This document shows positions 1-5,719 of a stretch of DNA of 9,778 nucleotides, in pieces. The DNA comes from Deltaproteobacteria bacterium (lineage in GTDB: Bacteria; Desulfobacterota; Desulfuromonadia; Geobacterales; Pseudopelobacteraceae). Where the stretch lies: contig JACRCG010000279.1 in assembly GCA_016219145.1 (NCBI GenBank), positions 1 through 9,778 on the forward strand. Reading direction: 5' to 3'. Positions within the stretch are counted from its first letter, which is position 1; each line of letters starts with the position of its first letter. Below the pieces are notes generated by a model, which ran no database searches, was not told the origin of the DNA, and worked only from the letters and a program-made list of their open reading frames with translations. A program made the translations under genes and the position numbers.

Positions 1-83
1 CAACTCCTTTCTGTTAACTTGAAGACTGCAAGCAGAACGTGTCTTTTTGTCAGAAACGTACAACCCGTCTTGAAAACCCAAAC

Positions 84-407
84 CTAACAACCGGCTGTCT
101 TTTTAAACATCTTACTCGTATTGGTATCCCCGGACTTTTCATATTTTGTCCGGATTTCATCTCCCTCGACGATGCGCTTATCCTTGAATTTGTCCAGCGT
201 GAGATCATCGGTTACGGTAATTGTGACCAGCGCCTCGGTTTTGCTGTCTTTTAATACAGCGGTTGCCGACTTGCCATCAGCCGCAAGCTCAAGCTTCGTA
301 ATTGTACCGACCATTTTAAACTCTTCTGCGCTTGCGCTCTGTACAAATGCAAGTGTAGAAGCAAACATTGCAGCGACCAGCATGATGATTGTAACCAGCT
401 TTTTCAT
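84..407 (-). CDS. Small exported protein of unknown function, C-terminal Cys
   Basis: I do not recognise a named family. The product is 107 residues. A signal peptide is clear: KK at residues 2-3, a hydrophobic core at 4-22, and an A-S-A cleavage site at 25-27 before EEFK, leaving a mature periplasmic protein of about 80 residues. The mature part alternates short beta-type stretches (FKMVGTITKLEL, ATAVLKD, ALVTITVTDD) with charged turns, which would suit a small all-beta fold, perhaps OB-like; that is inference. The last residue is its only cysteine. I chose the ATG at 407 because AAGGAG lies 7 bases upstream and the signal peptide begins there; an upstream TTG at 440 would put 11 residues before it. 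It lies 88 bp downstream of the barrel gene on the same strand with no clear terminator between, so it may be co-transcribed. Confidence 0.8.
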   Translation of the reverse strand: MKKLVTIIMLVAAMFASTLAFVQSASAEEFKMVGTITKLELAADGKSATAVLKDSKTEALVTITVTDDLTLDKFKDKRIVEGDEIRTKYEKSGDTNTSKMFKKTAGC

Positions 408-495
408 ATAAACTCCTTTATAACTGTTAATATTCTGCAAGCGTTTCTGGAACTATTTTACCGGGGTTTTCTCAATATCCGAGCTGTTAAGCAGC

Positions 496-2523
496 CTAGA
501 ATTTAACTTCAAACGTGCCATAGATATCATGGGCTGACTTCAAGGGTGTCAGCAGCATCAGATCTGTCGGCTGGATTGTTGAAATCTTTTTCGAAGAGCC
601 GACCCAGTTGTTGCTGCCGGTGTATTCAAAATCATAATACTGGTAGCCAAGTTTGAAAAACCCCTTGCTCAGATAAGATGATATCGGCTTAAGGTTCAGC
701 TCCTGAATGATGTAAGGTTCATACACATTACCTCTGGTTCCTACCTTGCTGGTCCACATGTCATCTGCTGACGGAGCGAATGTTATCCAGTCCTTTGAAC
801 CATGATTAAACTCGAAGCCAATCTTGGTTTTTGACGGCAGGTCATAGCGAATACCCGCGTACACCGCCCAACCGGTCTTGCTGGACGGGGTGTAATCCTG
901 ATTAAAAAATTCACCCGTCATAAGTCCCTGGAAACCGGCGTTATTTGAGACGTTATTGTTAGGATGAGTAACGCTGAGGCCAAAGTCTGTGAACAGGTTA
1001 AGGCTACCAGGACCTACTTTTTTGAAGGTACTCATGGCACCAATACCGTACCAGTCGATACTGCCAAGATTTACGGCCGGGGCTGTGTTACCGAATATTG
1101 TGTTGTTCATGGCAGGGAAGTCGAAAATATTAAAGCCCCGGTTCCATTGCATCCATACACGCAATGGATCGGTATCCACCGGGATGACTGCTACGCCAAG
1201 CATATCGGTATCCTTGATGCTGTTGGATGGAGTCTTGATGCCGCTGTCAAAGCCTCTGCCATAACAGACCTTGGCGTAGGCGCCCGGCAGCATATCAATA
1301 TCGGGCGCATATCCAACCGTCATGCCGTCAAAGGCATAATCCACCAGCAGAGCCGGGGTGCCGCCATTGCCCGGACGTTCCTTGTTCAATCTCAGGTTGC
1401 TGGGAGCGCCGTTTGTGGAAGGACGTCGTCCGACAGAGAACCAGAGCGGCTGATCGGCAATATTGCTCCAGGTTGCAAAAGCCCGGTCAACGTTAAGCAA
1501 GCTGTCTGACGGTACGTGACTGAGGGTGCCATCGAAGACACCGACCCGATCAGCAAAATAGCCACCCATGGTAGTCGAATCACTCTGCGATCCAAAAGCC
1601 TTGTACATATCGAGTTTGGCATGTACGGTGATGTTCTGTGTAGCCTTGGCGGTAAGGTCAATACCGAATTTGTTGGTATACAGGGTTTCGTTCTTTGGCT
1701 TATAGGCGGGTACTTGTGCCAGATTACCACTGGCTTTGCCGAGAAAACCCTGCATGGCCATAACCATTGCTGCCTGCTGATAATCAGACGGCATGCTTGC
1801 AAATGCCGCCTGGTTGGCAGGCGTCATCATGCTCATGACCTGATTCATCAACCCTTTTTTTGTCAGGGTTGACAAGATCGCATTCTGTTGCGCTGTCAGG
1901 GCATTAGCCTGAAGATAGCCTGTAACCATTGCAGGAGTCATGACGCTCAGTGCCGGCATGATCTGGGTAGTGAACCCATTGTACATTGCTGAAGGCATAT
2001 ATTGAGTCAGTATTGTTGTGAATTGCGCAGGGGTAAAGAGAGATCCGGCTTTGCCCTGAAACATGAAAGCAGCAGCTGAAGGATTTGCAATGGTGGCATT
2101 TGCGCCAACTGTTGTTCCGGCTACTGCTGCCGGACCAACGGCAAAACCACCGACAAGATTTTGCATTGTGCTGATTGCTGAAGAATACGGTACCGTGCTG
2201 CCATGCAGCGAATCGACCCGGAAACGATAATCACCGCCAACAGTCAGCCATTTGCCGATAGATTTATCTTCAACTCGTTTGACCTGGCTTTTAATCTCCT
2301 CAATTTCCTTTGAATCGGACTTTTTGACCTGCTTTTTTTGTTCCTCGGCGGCTCTGGCAGCTTTTTCCTCATTTGCCTTGACCTGGTTTTTCAGTTGTTC
2401 AAGCTCTCTGGATAACTGTTCGATCTTGATCATAAGGTCGTTGTCCACTGCATATGCGGCTATCGGCAGAGACATCCCCGCAGCCAGTGCAGTGATTACG
2501 ACTTTCAAAGCGATCCTTTTCAT
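496..2523 (-). CDS. Outer-membrane beta-barrel protein, DUF3373-like putative porin
   Basis: A 675-residue exported protein. Residues 1-25 are a signal peptide ending AAYA. Residues 28-87 are a highly charged heptad-like coiled coil (IEQLSRELEQLKNQV and onward), as found at the periplasmic end of several trimeric porins. The first beta strand follows (KWLTVGGDYRFRVDS, about 91-105). From about 280 to the end the protein alternates amphipathic strands and loops and stops at ...YGTFEVKF, a terminal Phe of the kind recognised by the BAM machinery. The layout and strand motifs resemble DUF3373 proteins of Geobacter-type bacteria, from memory and not by search. Residues about 109-280 form a Met- and Ala-rich, almost uncharged insert (see findings). 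The ATG at 2523 has a strong GAGGAGG ribosome site 6 bases upstream. Likely role: a pore or scaffold in the outer membrane; the substrate is unknown. A long leader (2524 onward) precedes it. Confidence 0.8.
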   Translation of the reverse strand: MKRIALKVVITALAAGMSLPIAAYAVDNDLMIKIEQLSRELEQLKNQVKANEEKAARAAEEQKKQVKKSDSKEIEEIKSQVKRVEDKSIGKWLTVGGDYRFRVDSLHGSTVPYSSAISTMQNLVGGFAVGPAAVAGTTVGANATIANPSAAAFMFQGKAGSLFTPAQFTTILTQYMPSAMYNGFTTQIMPALSVMTPAMVTGYLQANALTAQQNAILSTLTKKGLMNQVMSMMTPANQAAFASMPSDYQQAAMVMAMQGFLGKASGNLAQVPAYKPKNETLYTNKFGIDLTAKATQNITVHAKLDMYKAFGSQSDSTTMGGYFADRVGVFDGTLSHVPSDSLLNVDRAFATWSNIADQPLWFSVGRRPSTNGAPSNLRLNKERPGNGGTPALLVDYAFDGMTVGYAPDIDMLPGAYAKVCYGRGFDSGIKTPSNSIKDTDMLGVAVIPVDTDPLRVWMQWNRGFNIFDFPAMNNTIFGNTAPAVNLGSIDWYGIGAMSTFKKVGPGSLNLFTDFGLSVTHPNNNVSNNAGFQGLMTGEFFNQDYTPSSKTGWAVYAGIRYDLPSKTKIGFEFNHGSKDWITFAPSADDMWTSKVGTRGNVYEPYIIQELNLKPISSYLSKGFFKLGYQYYDFEYTGSNNWVGSSKKISTIQPTDLMLLTPLKSAHDIYGTFEVKF

Positions 2524-2895
2524 TTTGTCCTCCTCAGTAGTTGACTTCTTTGATGTGCGGTAATGACGGGTATAGATGGCAATACAAACTAATTACCGGT
2601 TGATTCAGTTCACCTCCTCAAAAGCACCGGTAACCAACCAAAACACTCATATACTAATTTACATTCCATACTATTACAGTAGTTATCTATTCAACTATTC
2701 AACTTATTATATGCATCAAAGATGCCGTAATGATGCCTATATATTACGCGGCAATCATAAAACATCGTGTTTACGCCATGAATGATCTATCCAGGGGAGA
2801 TGGCTGAAAAAATATTTGCTGCATAAAACAAGGTGCTACAAATTGTTCAGCCAAAAAGCGATTCTGCGAGGAAAAGAGGCGGTCTAAAAGCTGGG
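2524..2895. other. Gene-poor AT-rich intergenic region, leader of the barrel gene
   Basis: I see no convincing gene in this 370-bp stretch. Reading on the minus strand toward the barrel gene it holds: a perfect TATAAT at 2706-2711, without a good -35; a ribosome-site-like TGAGGAGG at 2613-2620 that is not followed by an open frame; a 7-bp inverted repeat, CGGTAAT at 2558-2564 with ATTACCG at 2592-2598; and the real ribosome site at 2529-2535. Between 2801 and 2853 an 8-bp inverted repeat (TGGCTGAA / TTCAGCCA) is separated by 37 bp. Open frames here have no ribosome site and unlikely composition. The long leader could carry regulation, but nothing here matches a riboswitch class I know. Confidence 0.5.
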
Positions 2896-2930
2896 GCAGC
2901 AGATCACCGGTTCCTGCCCGCATCTGCTGC
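2896..2930 (-). terminator. Probable terminator of the usp-deacetylase operon
   Basis: A perfect 9-bp stem, GCAGCAGAT at 2896-2904 with ATCTGCTGC at 2922-2930, encloses a 17-base loop. It begins 5 bases after the stop codon of the Cys-rich gene when read on the minus strand. The T-run after it is short (CTTTTAG, about 8 bases beyond the stem), so it is a weak intrinsic terminator at best. It could also be a 3'-end stabilising hairpin. Confidence 0.5.
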
Positions 2931-2935
2931 AACGG

Positions 2936-3133
2936 TCAAACTGTGGATTTTCTTTCAGGGGTGGGTGAAGAAGAGTTCAGGGATTCATAGAGGGCAATCT
3001 GATCCGCCAGCGAAAGCTTGCGGCGAGAGCAGCCTTTCGTGTTCAGGCAGAGACGGCAGCGGTCGTCAGAACACCACTGACAACAGGTGCAATCAGGACA
3101 GGGATGCTTTTGATCCGAACCATCTGACGGCAC
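2936..3133 (-). CDS. Cys-rich mini-protein (65 aa), third gene of the operon
   Basis: A 65-residue protein with eight cysteines within 24 residues (positions 12, 15, 17, 18, 21, 26, 29, 35), giving overlapping CxxC, CxC and CC motifs: CPDCTCCQWC, then RCRLC. A charged helical tail follows (KLSLADQIALYESLN, about 39-53). It has no signal peptide or membrane segment, so it is cytoplasmic. The GTG start at 3133 lies 2 bases after the TGA of the deacetylase gene, with no clear ribosome site, so translation would rely on coupling. The Cys spacing suggests a zinc or iron-sulfur site; that is inference. I have an impression that similar small proteins ending in ...LSLAEQIALYE occur in Geobacter relatives, but cannot confirm it. 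Dense non-random cysteines and the tight operon position are the reasons to call it real. Confidence 0.65.
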   Translation of the reverse strand: MPSDGSDQKHPCPDCTCCQWCSDDRCRLCLNTKGCSRRKLSLADQIALYESLNSSSPTPERKSTV

Positions 3134-3135
3134 AG

Positions 3136-3927
3136 TCAGTAGGCCACATTACGTTTTACGGCATTGCCTTCAAGCAACTGAACAAATGCCTTTCCGCTGT
3201 CGGCGTTGACCAGCAGATAGCGAGGCAACTTCGCCAGCGAATCGGCAGCGGTCACGTGGCGCCGTTCAATCGTGAAAGTGGCCACGTAGCCAGCCTCTGA
3301 GGCCTTTGATATCAGGTAGTCGTCGTAAATTCCAAAAGGCCAGGCCAGCAGGTCAACTTTGGAGCCGAGCTCGGTTTCCAGCCTGGCTTTAGACTTGCGC
3401 AACTGCGTCATCACCAGCCCTTCAAGAGCCTGCGGACTGAGTTTTTTACGCTCTCTCTTGAAATTCGGATGCCAGTAGGTATGAGACTGAAAGTCAAATA
3501 GTCCGGTTTTTTTCAGTTCGCGCAGTTGATCCCAGGTCATGGCGTATTTGGCATTCGATATTGCGGATGGATAGGTAAAGACCGTCACCGGATATCCATA
3601 TTTGCGGATTATCGGCAACATGTCGCTGTAAACCGATTTATGGGCATCATCCTCGACAATTACCACACTTTTCGGGCCTGGCGCAGGGGCTTTCTTCTGG
3701 TAGTAATCAACCAGCTGGCGCAATGGAATGACTTTATAGCCATTATCCTTAAGGTATTTCATATGAGATTCAAATACCGGAGTAGTTATGGTCATACCGT
3801 CGGCAACAGTCGGACCGAAGCGATGATAGAGCAGAATCGGCACCCTGAAAGAGTCGGCGGCGGCAACCGACAGCGGCGACAGCAGTAACAGCAATATAAC
3901 AATACGTAACAGAAAATCCTTGAACAT
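3136..3927 (-). CDS. Exported polysaccharide deacetylase-like protein (CE4/NodB fold)
   Basis: A 263-residue member of the carbohydrate esterase 4 group, closest in style to the PgaB/IcaB type that removes N-acetyl groups from surface polysaccharide. Residues 1-24 are a signal peptide or membrane anchor (LLRIVILLLLLSPLSVAAA). Visible motifs: PILLYHRFG at 30-38; motif 1 as VEDDA at 91-95, where the usual form is TFDDG; motif 2 as SHTYWHP at 148-154; and WPFG at 196-199. The expected metal ligands, Asp94, His149 and His153, and the likely base Asp93 are all present. Glu92 replaces the usual Phe and Ala95 the usual Gly, so activity or substrate may differ. The ATG at 3927 has an AAAGGTG ribosome site and lies 18 bases after the stop of the upstream stress-protein gene, so the two are co-transcribed. 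Site of action: periplasm or inner-membrane surface. Confidence 0.9.
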   Translation of the reverse strand: MFKDFLLRIVILLLLLSPLSVAAADSFRVPILLYHRFGPTVADGMTITTPVFESHMKYLKDNGYKVIPLRQLVDYYQKKAPAPGPKSVVIVEDDAHKSVYSDMLPIIRKYGYPVTVFTYPSAISNAKYAMTWDQLRELKKTGLFDFQSHTYWHPNFKRERKKLSPQALEGLVMTQLRKSKARLETELGSKVDLLAWPFGIYDDYLISKASEAGYVATFTIERRHVTAADSLAKLPRYLLVNADSGKAFVQLLEGNAVKRNVAY

Positions 3928-3945
3928 TAAGACACCTTTCTCTCT

Positions 3946-4401
3946 TCAACCTCTGACAATATATACTGAGCAGGGAGCCGCACTGGCAACCGCATGCGAG
4001 ATACTTCCCTTTATTCGGCGCTGAATGAAACCTTTGCTCGAACTGCCTATAACTATCACATCGATCTCTTCGCGCTTGGCAAAGCCGAGCATTTTCTCGG
4101 CTGGATCACCATATTCCACAACCATCTCCAGTGGAACATCCTGCTCTGCAGCGCACTTTTCCACCACGAAAAATATGCGACGGCGCAAGTCATCCCACTT
4201 CTCCGATTCCGTCATAGGCGCAGTCGGTACAAAATCGGTGTAAGTCGATGCCGGAGCGTTCGGCAATACCAGTAAAGCGTACAGCATGCTTTTGAACTGG
4301 CTCTGATTGCCGGCCGCCAGCCGCGCTGCCTCTTCTGCGGCCTTGTCAGACTCTGGAGAGCCATCTATGGCTACTAATATTTTTTTAGGAAAACTCAGCA
4401 T
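3946..4401 (-). CDS. Universal stress protein, UspA family
   Basis: A 151-residue single-domain Usp with the alpha/beta nucleotide-binding fold. The N-terminal strand and loop KKILVAIDGSPES (6-18) carry the conserved Asp of the family. The C-terminal half has IDVIVIGSSSKGFIQRRIKGSIS followed by APCSVYIVR, the family's last strand. In the ATP-binding type the glycine motif is G-x2-G-x9-G-S/T; here it reads G-SS-S-x9-GS, so the second Gly is Ser and the other positions are kept. ATP binding is therefore likely but not certain. It is cytoplasmic. It is the first gene of a three-gene minus-strand operon with the deacetylase and Cys-rich genes, driven by the promoter at 4465-4493. The ATG at 4401 has an AGGGCGG site upstream. 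Pairing with an envelope enzyme suggests a stress-linked operon. Confidence 0.93.
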   Translation of the reverse strand: MLSFPKKILVAIDGSPESDKAAEEAARLAAGNQSQFKSMLYALLVLPNAPASTYTDFVPTAPMTESEKWDDLRRRIFFVVEKCAAEQDVPLEMVVEYGDPAEKMLGFAKREEIDVIVIGSSSKGFIQRRIKGSISHAVASAAPCSVYIVRG

Positions 4402-4464
4402 ATCCGCCCTGTTAGCGTACTATCGGACTGGCTGCCTGCCAAACGATTTTTTTGTCGCTACTGT

Positions 4465-4493
4465 TATATAATTCAATTATTCGCACTTGACAA
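4465..4493 (-). promoter_or_regulatory. Candidate sigma-70 promoter of the usp operon
   Basis: Read on the minus strand: TTGTCA (-35, 4488-4493), a 17-base spacer, then TATATA (-10, 4465-4470). It lies 64 bases before the usp start codon. Its -35 box overlaps that of the divergent iclR promoter by 5 bases. Confidence 0.6.
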
Positions 4494-4515
4494 TTATAAA
4501 ACAATATTCTAGCAT
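4487..4515 (+). promoter_or_regulatory. Candidate sigma-70 promoter of the iclR gene
   Basis: A consensus TTGACA (4487-4492), a 17-base spacer, then TAGCAT (4510-4515), which keeps the key first, second and last bases of the -10. The start would be near 4522, giving a leader of about 108 bases that contains the three phased repeats. Confidence 0.6.
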
Positions 4516-4535
4516 TGCAGCTGTTAGCATCGCTA

Positions 4536-4585
4536 TTGATCAGTTTTGATCTGTTTTTTAATTAATACCCGGATTTTGATAAGTT
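4536..4585 (+). promoter_or_regulatory. Three phased 10-bp repeats, putative operator
   Basis: TTGATCAGTT (4536-4545), TTGATCTGTT (4546-4555) and TTGATAAGTT (4576-4585) differ from each other at only one or two bases. Their starts are offset by 0, 10 and 40 bp, multiples of one helical turn, so all would present the same face to a bound protein. They lie between the predicted start of transcription and the iclR start codon. Autoregulation by the IclR protein is the simplest idea, as many IclR proteins repress themselves, but this is inference. Confidence 0.45.
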
Positions 4586-4629
4586 GCGCACCGGCATTTA
4601 ACAAATTTTACATCACAGGACAGAATATC

Positions 4630-5412
4630 ATGGCTAAAAAAGAAAAATCGGAATATCTCATCCAGGCTGTTTCCCATGCCCTCGACCTTCTGGAGCAATT
4701 TCATGGAGAAGTTGACGAGCTGGGGGTTACGGAACTCAGCAAACGTCTCAAACTGCACAAAAACAACGTCTTCAGACTGCTGGCGACCCTGGAGTCGCGC
4801 GGCTACATCGAACAGAACCGGGTGACCGAAAACTACCGGCTCGGCCTGAAAACCCTCGAGCTGGGCCAGACCTTCATCAAGCAGATGGGGCTGTTGCGCC
4901 AGTCCAAGCCGGTGCTTGAAGCACTGGTAAGTGAATGCAACGAAACCACCTATGTGGCCATCCTGAAGGATTTTAACATCATTTACCTGGATGCGGTAGA
5001 AACCGACATGACTGTCAGGGTTGTTCCGCGCGTAGGCTCGCGTCTGCCGGCCTACTGCACGGCCGCCGGAAAGATTCAGATCGCCTACATGAGTGACGAA
5101 GAGCTGGAAAACTTCCTCCCCAGCAAGGAGCTTAAGCGCTATACCGCCAATACCATAACCGATCGGGATACGCTGAAAAAACAGCTGAAGGCTGTAGCCG
5201 AGCAAGGGTATGCCGTTGACAATGAAGAACTGGATGTCGGCGTCAAGTGCGTCAGCGCCCCGATCCGGGACTACACACGCCGTATTATAGGTGCTGTGAG
5301 CATCTCCGGGCCATCGATGCGCTTTCCGGATGAGCGGATCAACAACGAGCTGATACCTCTGGTGTTAAAAGCTGGCGAGGAAATCTCCTCCAAACTCGGT
5401 TTTCAGAAATAA
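4630..5412 (+). CDS. IclR-family transcriptional regulator
   Basis: A 260-residue regulator, the usual length for the family. Residues 9-70 form the N-terminal winged helix-turn-helix: LIQAVSHALDLLEQF, then VTELSKRLKLHKNNVFRLLATLESRGYIEQ with the recognition helix at about 43-54. After a linker helix comes the effector-binding domain (about 80-255), with the family signatures LPAYCTAAGK and GYAVDNEELDVGVKCVSAPIRD. It should act as a dimer or tetramer that releases or binds DNA on sensing a small organic acid or aromatic; the ligand cannot be told from sequence. The ATG at 4630 is preferred: it has AGGA 9 bases upstream and gives a normal N-terminus, whereas a TTG at 4546 would add 28 residues from the operator region. 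It is transcribed divergently from the usp operon and followed by a strong terminator, so it is a single-gene unit. Its target is not evident here. Confidence 0.95.
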   Translation: MAKKEKSEYLIQAVSHALDLLEQFHGEVDELGVTELSKRLKLHKNNVFRLLATLESRGYIEQNRVTENYRLGLKTLELGQTFIKQMGLLRQSKPVLEALVSECNETTYVAILKDFNIIYLDAVETDMTVRVVPRVGSRLPAYCTAAGKIQIAYMSDEELENFLPSKELKRYTANTITDRDTLKKQLKAVAEQGYAVDNEELDVGVKCVSAPIRDYTRRIIGAVSISGPSMRFPDERINNELIPLVLKAGEEISSKLGFQK

Positions 5413-5436
5413 TCCAGAGCTGGGTATAGTACTGAC

Positions 5437-5463
5437 AAAGGCGACTTTCGGGTCGCCTTTTTT
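5437..5463 (+). terminator. Intrinsic terminator of iclR
   Basis: A perfect 9-bp stem (AAAGGCGAC / GTCGCCTTT) with loop TTTCGG runs directly into a T-run (5458-5463). It begins 24 bases after the iclR stop codon and insulates the polA unit from iclR transcription. Confidence 0.93.
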
Positions 5464-5471
5464 ATTTCCTC

Positions 5472-5500
5472 TTGAAGGGCGGCCCGGCATTGCCTAATAT
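5472..5500 (+). promoter_or_regulatory. Candidate sigma-70 promoter of the DUF4177-polA unit
   Basis: TTGAAG (5472-5477), a 17-base spacer, then TAATAT (5495-5500). It falls just after the iclR terminator and about 27 bases before the start codon of the small gene, leaving room for the AGAGGT ribosome site. Confidence 0.55.
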
Positions 5501-5527
5501 GCATTTATTCCACCAGAGGTCAAAACC

Positions 5528-5719
5528 ATGCTGACATATAAAGTCGTCGAGTTAAGCTCGGTATCAGCGGAAACTATTGAAGAGGCCCTGAACGAGTGGT
5601 CTGCCAAAGGCTGGAACTTTGAAGGCCTGCAATTCGCCATGCGTGAATCCAGTAAAAGGCCGGCCATGGCTTTTGTGCTGTTTACCCGCCAAGAACCTGT
5701 CACAGAGAGTATCCCATGA
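5528..5719 (+). CDS. Small DUF4177-like protein, translationally coupled to polA
   Basis: A 63-residue cytoplasmic protein. The pattern YKVVEL, SAETIEEALNEWSAKGWNFEGLQF, AMAFVLFTRQ (strand, amphipathic helix, GW turn, strand, strand) resembles the DUF4177 family of short proteins of unknown function. The ATG at 5528 has an AGAGGT ribosome site 7 bases upstream. Its TGA overlaps the polA ATG (ATGA, 5716-5719), so ribosomes finishing here can restart on polA. That makes it a likely dose-setting partner of polA expression. Whether it also touches DNA repair is unknown. Confidence 0.85.
   Translation: MLTYKVVELSSVSAETIEEALNEWSAKGWNFEGLQFAMRESSKRPAMAFVLFTRQEPVTESIP

Noticed and set aside
22..45. 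Terminator downstream of the small exported gene
   Set aside because: Only a 5-bp AAGAC/GTCTT stem with a 14-base loop and no T-run on the needed strand.
964..1509. Long plus-strand open frame opposite the barrel gene
   Set aside because: It lies wholly antisense to a well-supported gene, has no ribosome site and its composition follows the codons of the other strand.
2609..2618. Leader peptide after the upstream TGAGGAGG motif
   Set aside because: The frame is GTG-AAC-TGA, only two codons, and no attenuator-like structure follows.
2576..2785. 69-codon plus-strand open frame in the AT-rich intergenic region
   Set aside because: No ribosome site, and a translation of AT-rich, low-information sequence; more likely untranslated leader.
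2833..3300. Plus-strand open frame of 155 codons across the Cys-rich gene and the end of the deacetylase gene
   Set aside because: No recognisable protein features and it overlaps the better-supported genes and the 2896-2930 hairpin.
4546..4629. N-terminal extension of the IclR protein from a TTG
   Set aside because: The extra 28 residues run through the phased repeats and leader, and the ATG at 4630 has its own ribosome site.
4558..5205. 215-codon minus-strand open frame opposite iclR
   Set aside because: Antisense shadow of a clear IclR protein; no independent signals.
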